Source of the DNA: Streptomyces griseoluteus
GTDB taxonomy: Bacteria; Actinomycetota; Actinomycetes; Streptomycetales; Streptomycetaceae
Length of the DNA stretch: 64,000 nucleotides
Reading direction: 5' to 3'
NCBI RefSeq assembly: GCF_004784465.1
Contig: NZ_SRRU01000006.1
Coordinates: forward strand, 430,160-494,159
Position numbers and translations under genes: made by a program
Part shown: positions 63,878-64,000 of the stretch, piece after piece
Layout: every line of letters starts with the position of its first letter
Position numbering within the stretch: the first letter of the stretch is position 1
The notes under the pieces: model-generated
Databases searched by the model: none
Told to the model about the DNA's origin: nothing
The model's input: the letters and a program-made list of their open reading frames with translations, nothing else

Positions 63878-64000
63878 AGGCTGTTGCACAACGGCTGGTC
63901 GATCTTCCGGGTCTCCTTCCTGCGGCGTTCCAAGACGGCAGAAAGACGGGCACATTCGGGCAGTTGACCTTGCTGCCGATGGCTGGATCTGAGCGTGATC
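63878..64000 (+). mobile_element. Possible insertion-sequence end, window ends inside it
   Basis: The sequence starting GGCTGTTGCACAAC a few bases after the oxidoreductase stop resembles a recurrent terminal motif of IS5-like elements. No transposase is visible within the window, so this is a weak call. Confidence 0.3.

Overview
The window is high-GC actinobacterial chromosome, almost certainly Streptomyces. The evidence is strong third-position G/C, many GTG starts, frequent ATGA/GTGA stop-start overlaps, a secreted guanyl RNase of the RNase Sa type, a streptogrisin-like S1 protease, a mycothiol-dependent-isomerase-type protein and an LLM (F420-type) oxidoreductase. I found no rRNA, tRNA or CRISPR array. 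Nearly all the sequence is protein coding.

Layout. 1-2.4 kb holds the end of allantoinase and allantoicase (purine/allantoin catabolism). 2.5-3.7 kb holds a RibD/DHFR-like reductase and a secreted guanyl RNase. 3.7-10.4 kb is a sugar or polyol uptake locus: a divergent Gfo/Idh/MocA dehydrogenase, a GntR repressor with matching operator-like sites on both sides, an ABC importer (lipoprotein, permease, ATPase), a ROK kinase and a membrane protein. 10.5-15.2 kb is a translationally coupled SNF2 ATPase and SWIM zinc-finger pair.

15.2-27.2 kb is a patchy accessory zone. It holds an MmyB-type regulator and an aldehyde dehydrogenase followed by an apparent SDR remnant, a TPR-containing family 2 glycosyltransferase with a divergent 49-codon ORF, and an FNT channel, decayed Rieske gene and DUF1360 set. 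An MDMPI-type enzyme, a DUF5709 protein and a DHA2 MFS exporter follow. The zone ends in a membrane protein and a response regulator cut at one shared junction.

27.2-42.8 kb looks like conserved core again: a PcaD-PcaC fusion, an MBL-fold hydrolase, exonuclease III, a glutamate-type ABC importer (gluABCD order), a secreted S15 peptidase, a gamma-glutamyltransferase, a ClpC-type unfoldase, and methionine aminopeptidase divergent from a tiny XRE regulator across 33 bp.

42.8-53.4 kb is a reductive pyrimidine/hydantoin catabolic locus: two paralogous nitrilase-type N-carbamoyl amidohydrolases, a class III aminotransferase, a PucR regulator, dihydropyrimidinase, an LLM oxidoreductase and an NCS1 permease. 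Together they would import a pyrimidine or hydantoin, open the ring, remove the carbamoyl group and transaminate the beta-amino acid. No classical dihydropyrimidine dehydrogenase is visible, and the LLM enzyme is the natural candidate for that step.

53.4-60.4 kb holds secreted proteins, a second gamma-glutamyltransferase-family protein, an inositol-monophosphatase-family enzyme, and an FAD oxidoreductase coupled to a macrodomain protein. 60.4-62.9 kb is a second accessory patch (orphan genes, a GntR remnant, a SLATT/DUF4231 membrane protein). A zinc-type quinone oxidoreductase follows, and the window ends in what may be the tip of an insertion sequence. The most interesting signals are back-to-back leaderless promoters at map/xre, the pyrimidine locus with its operator-like repeats and leader hairpins, the glycosyltransferase/small-ORF pair, the Ser-to-Ala nucleophile in the PcaD domain, and several stages of gene decay.
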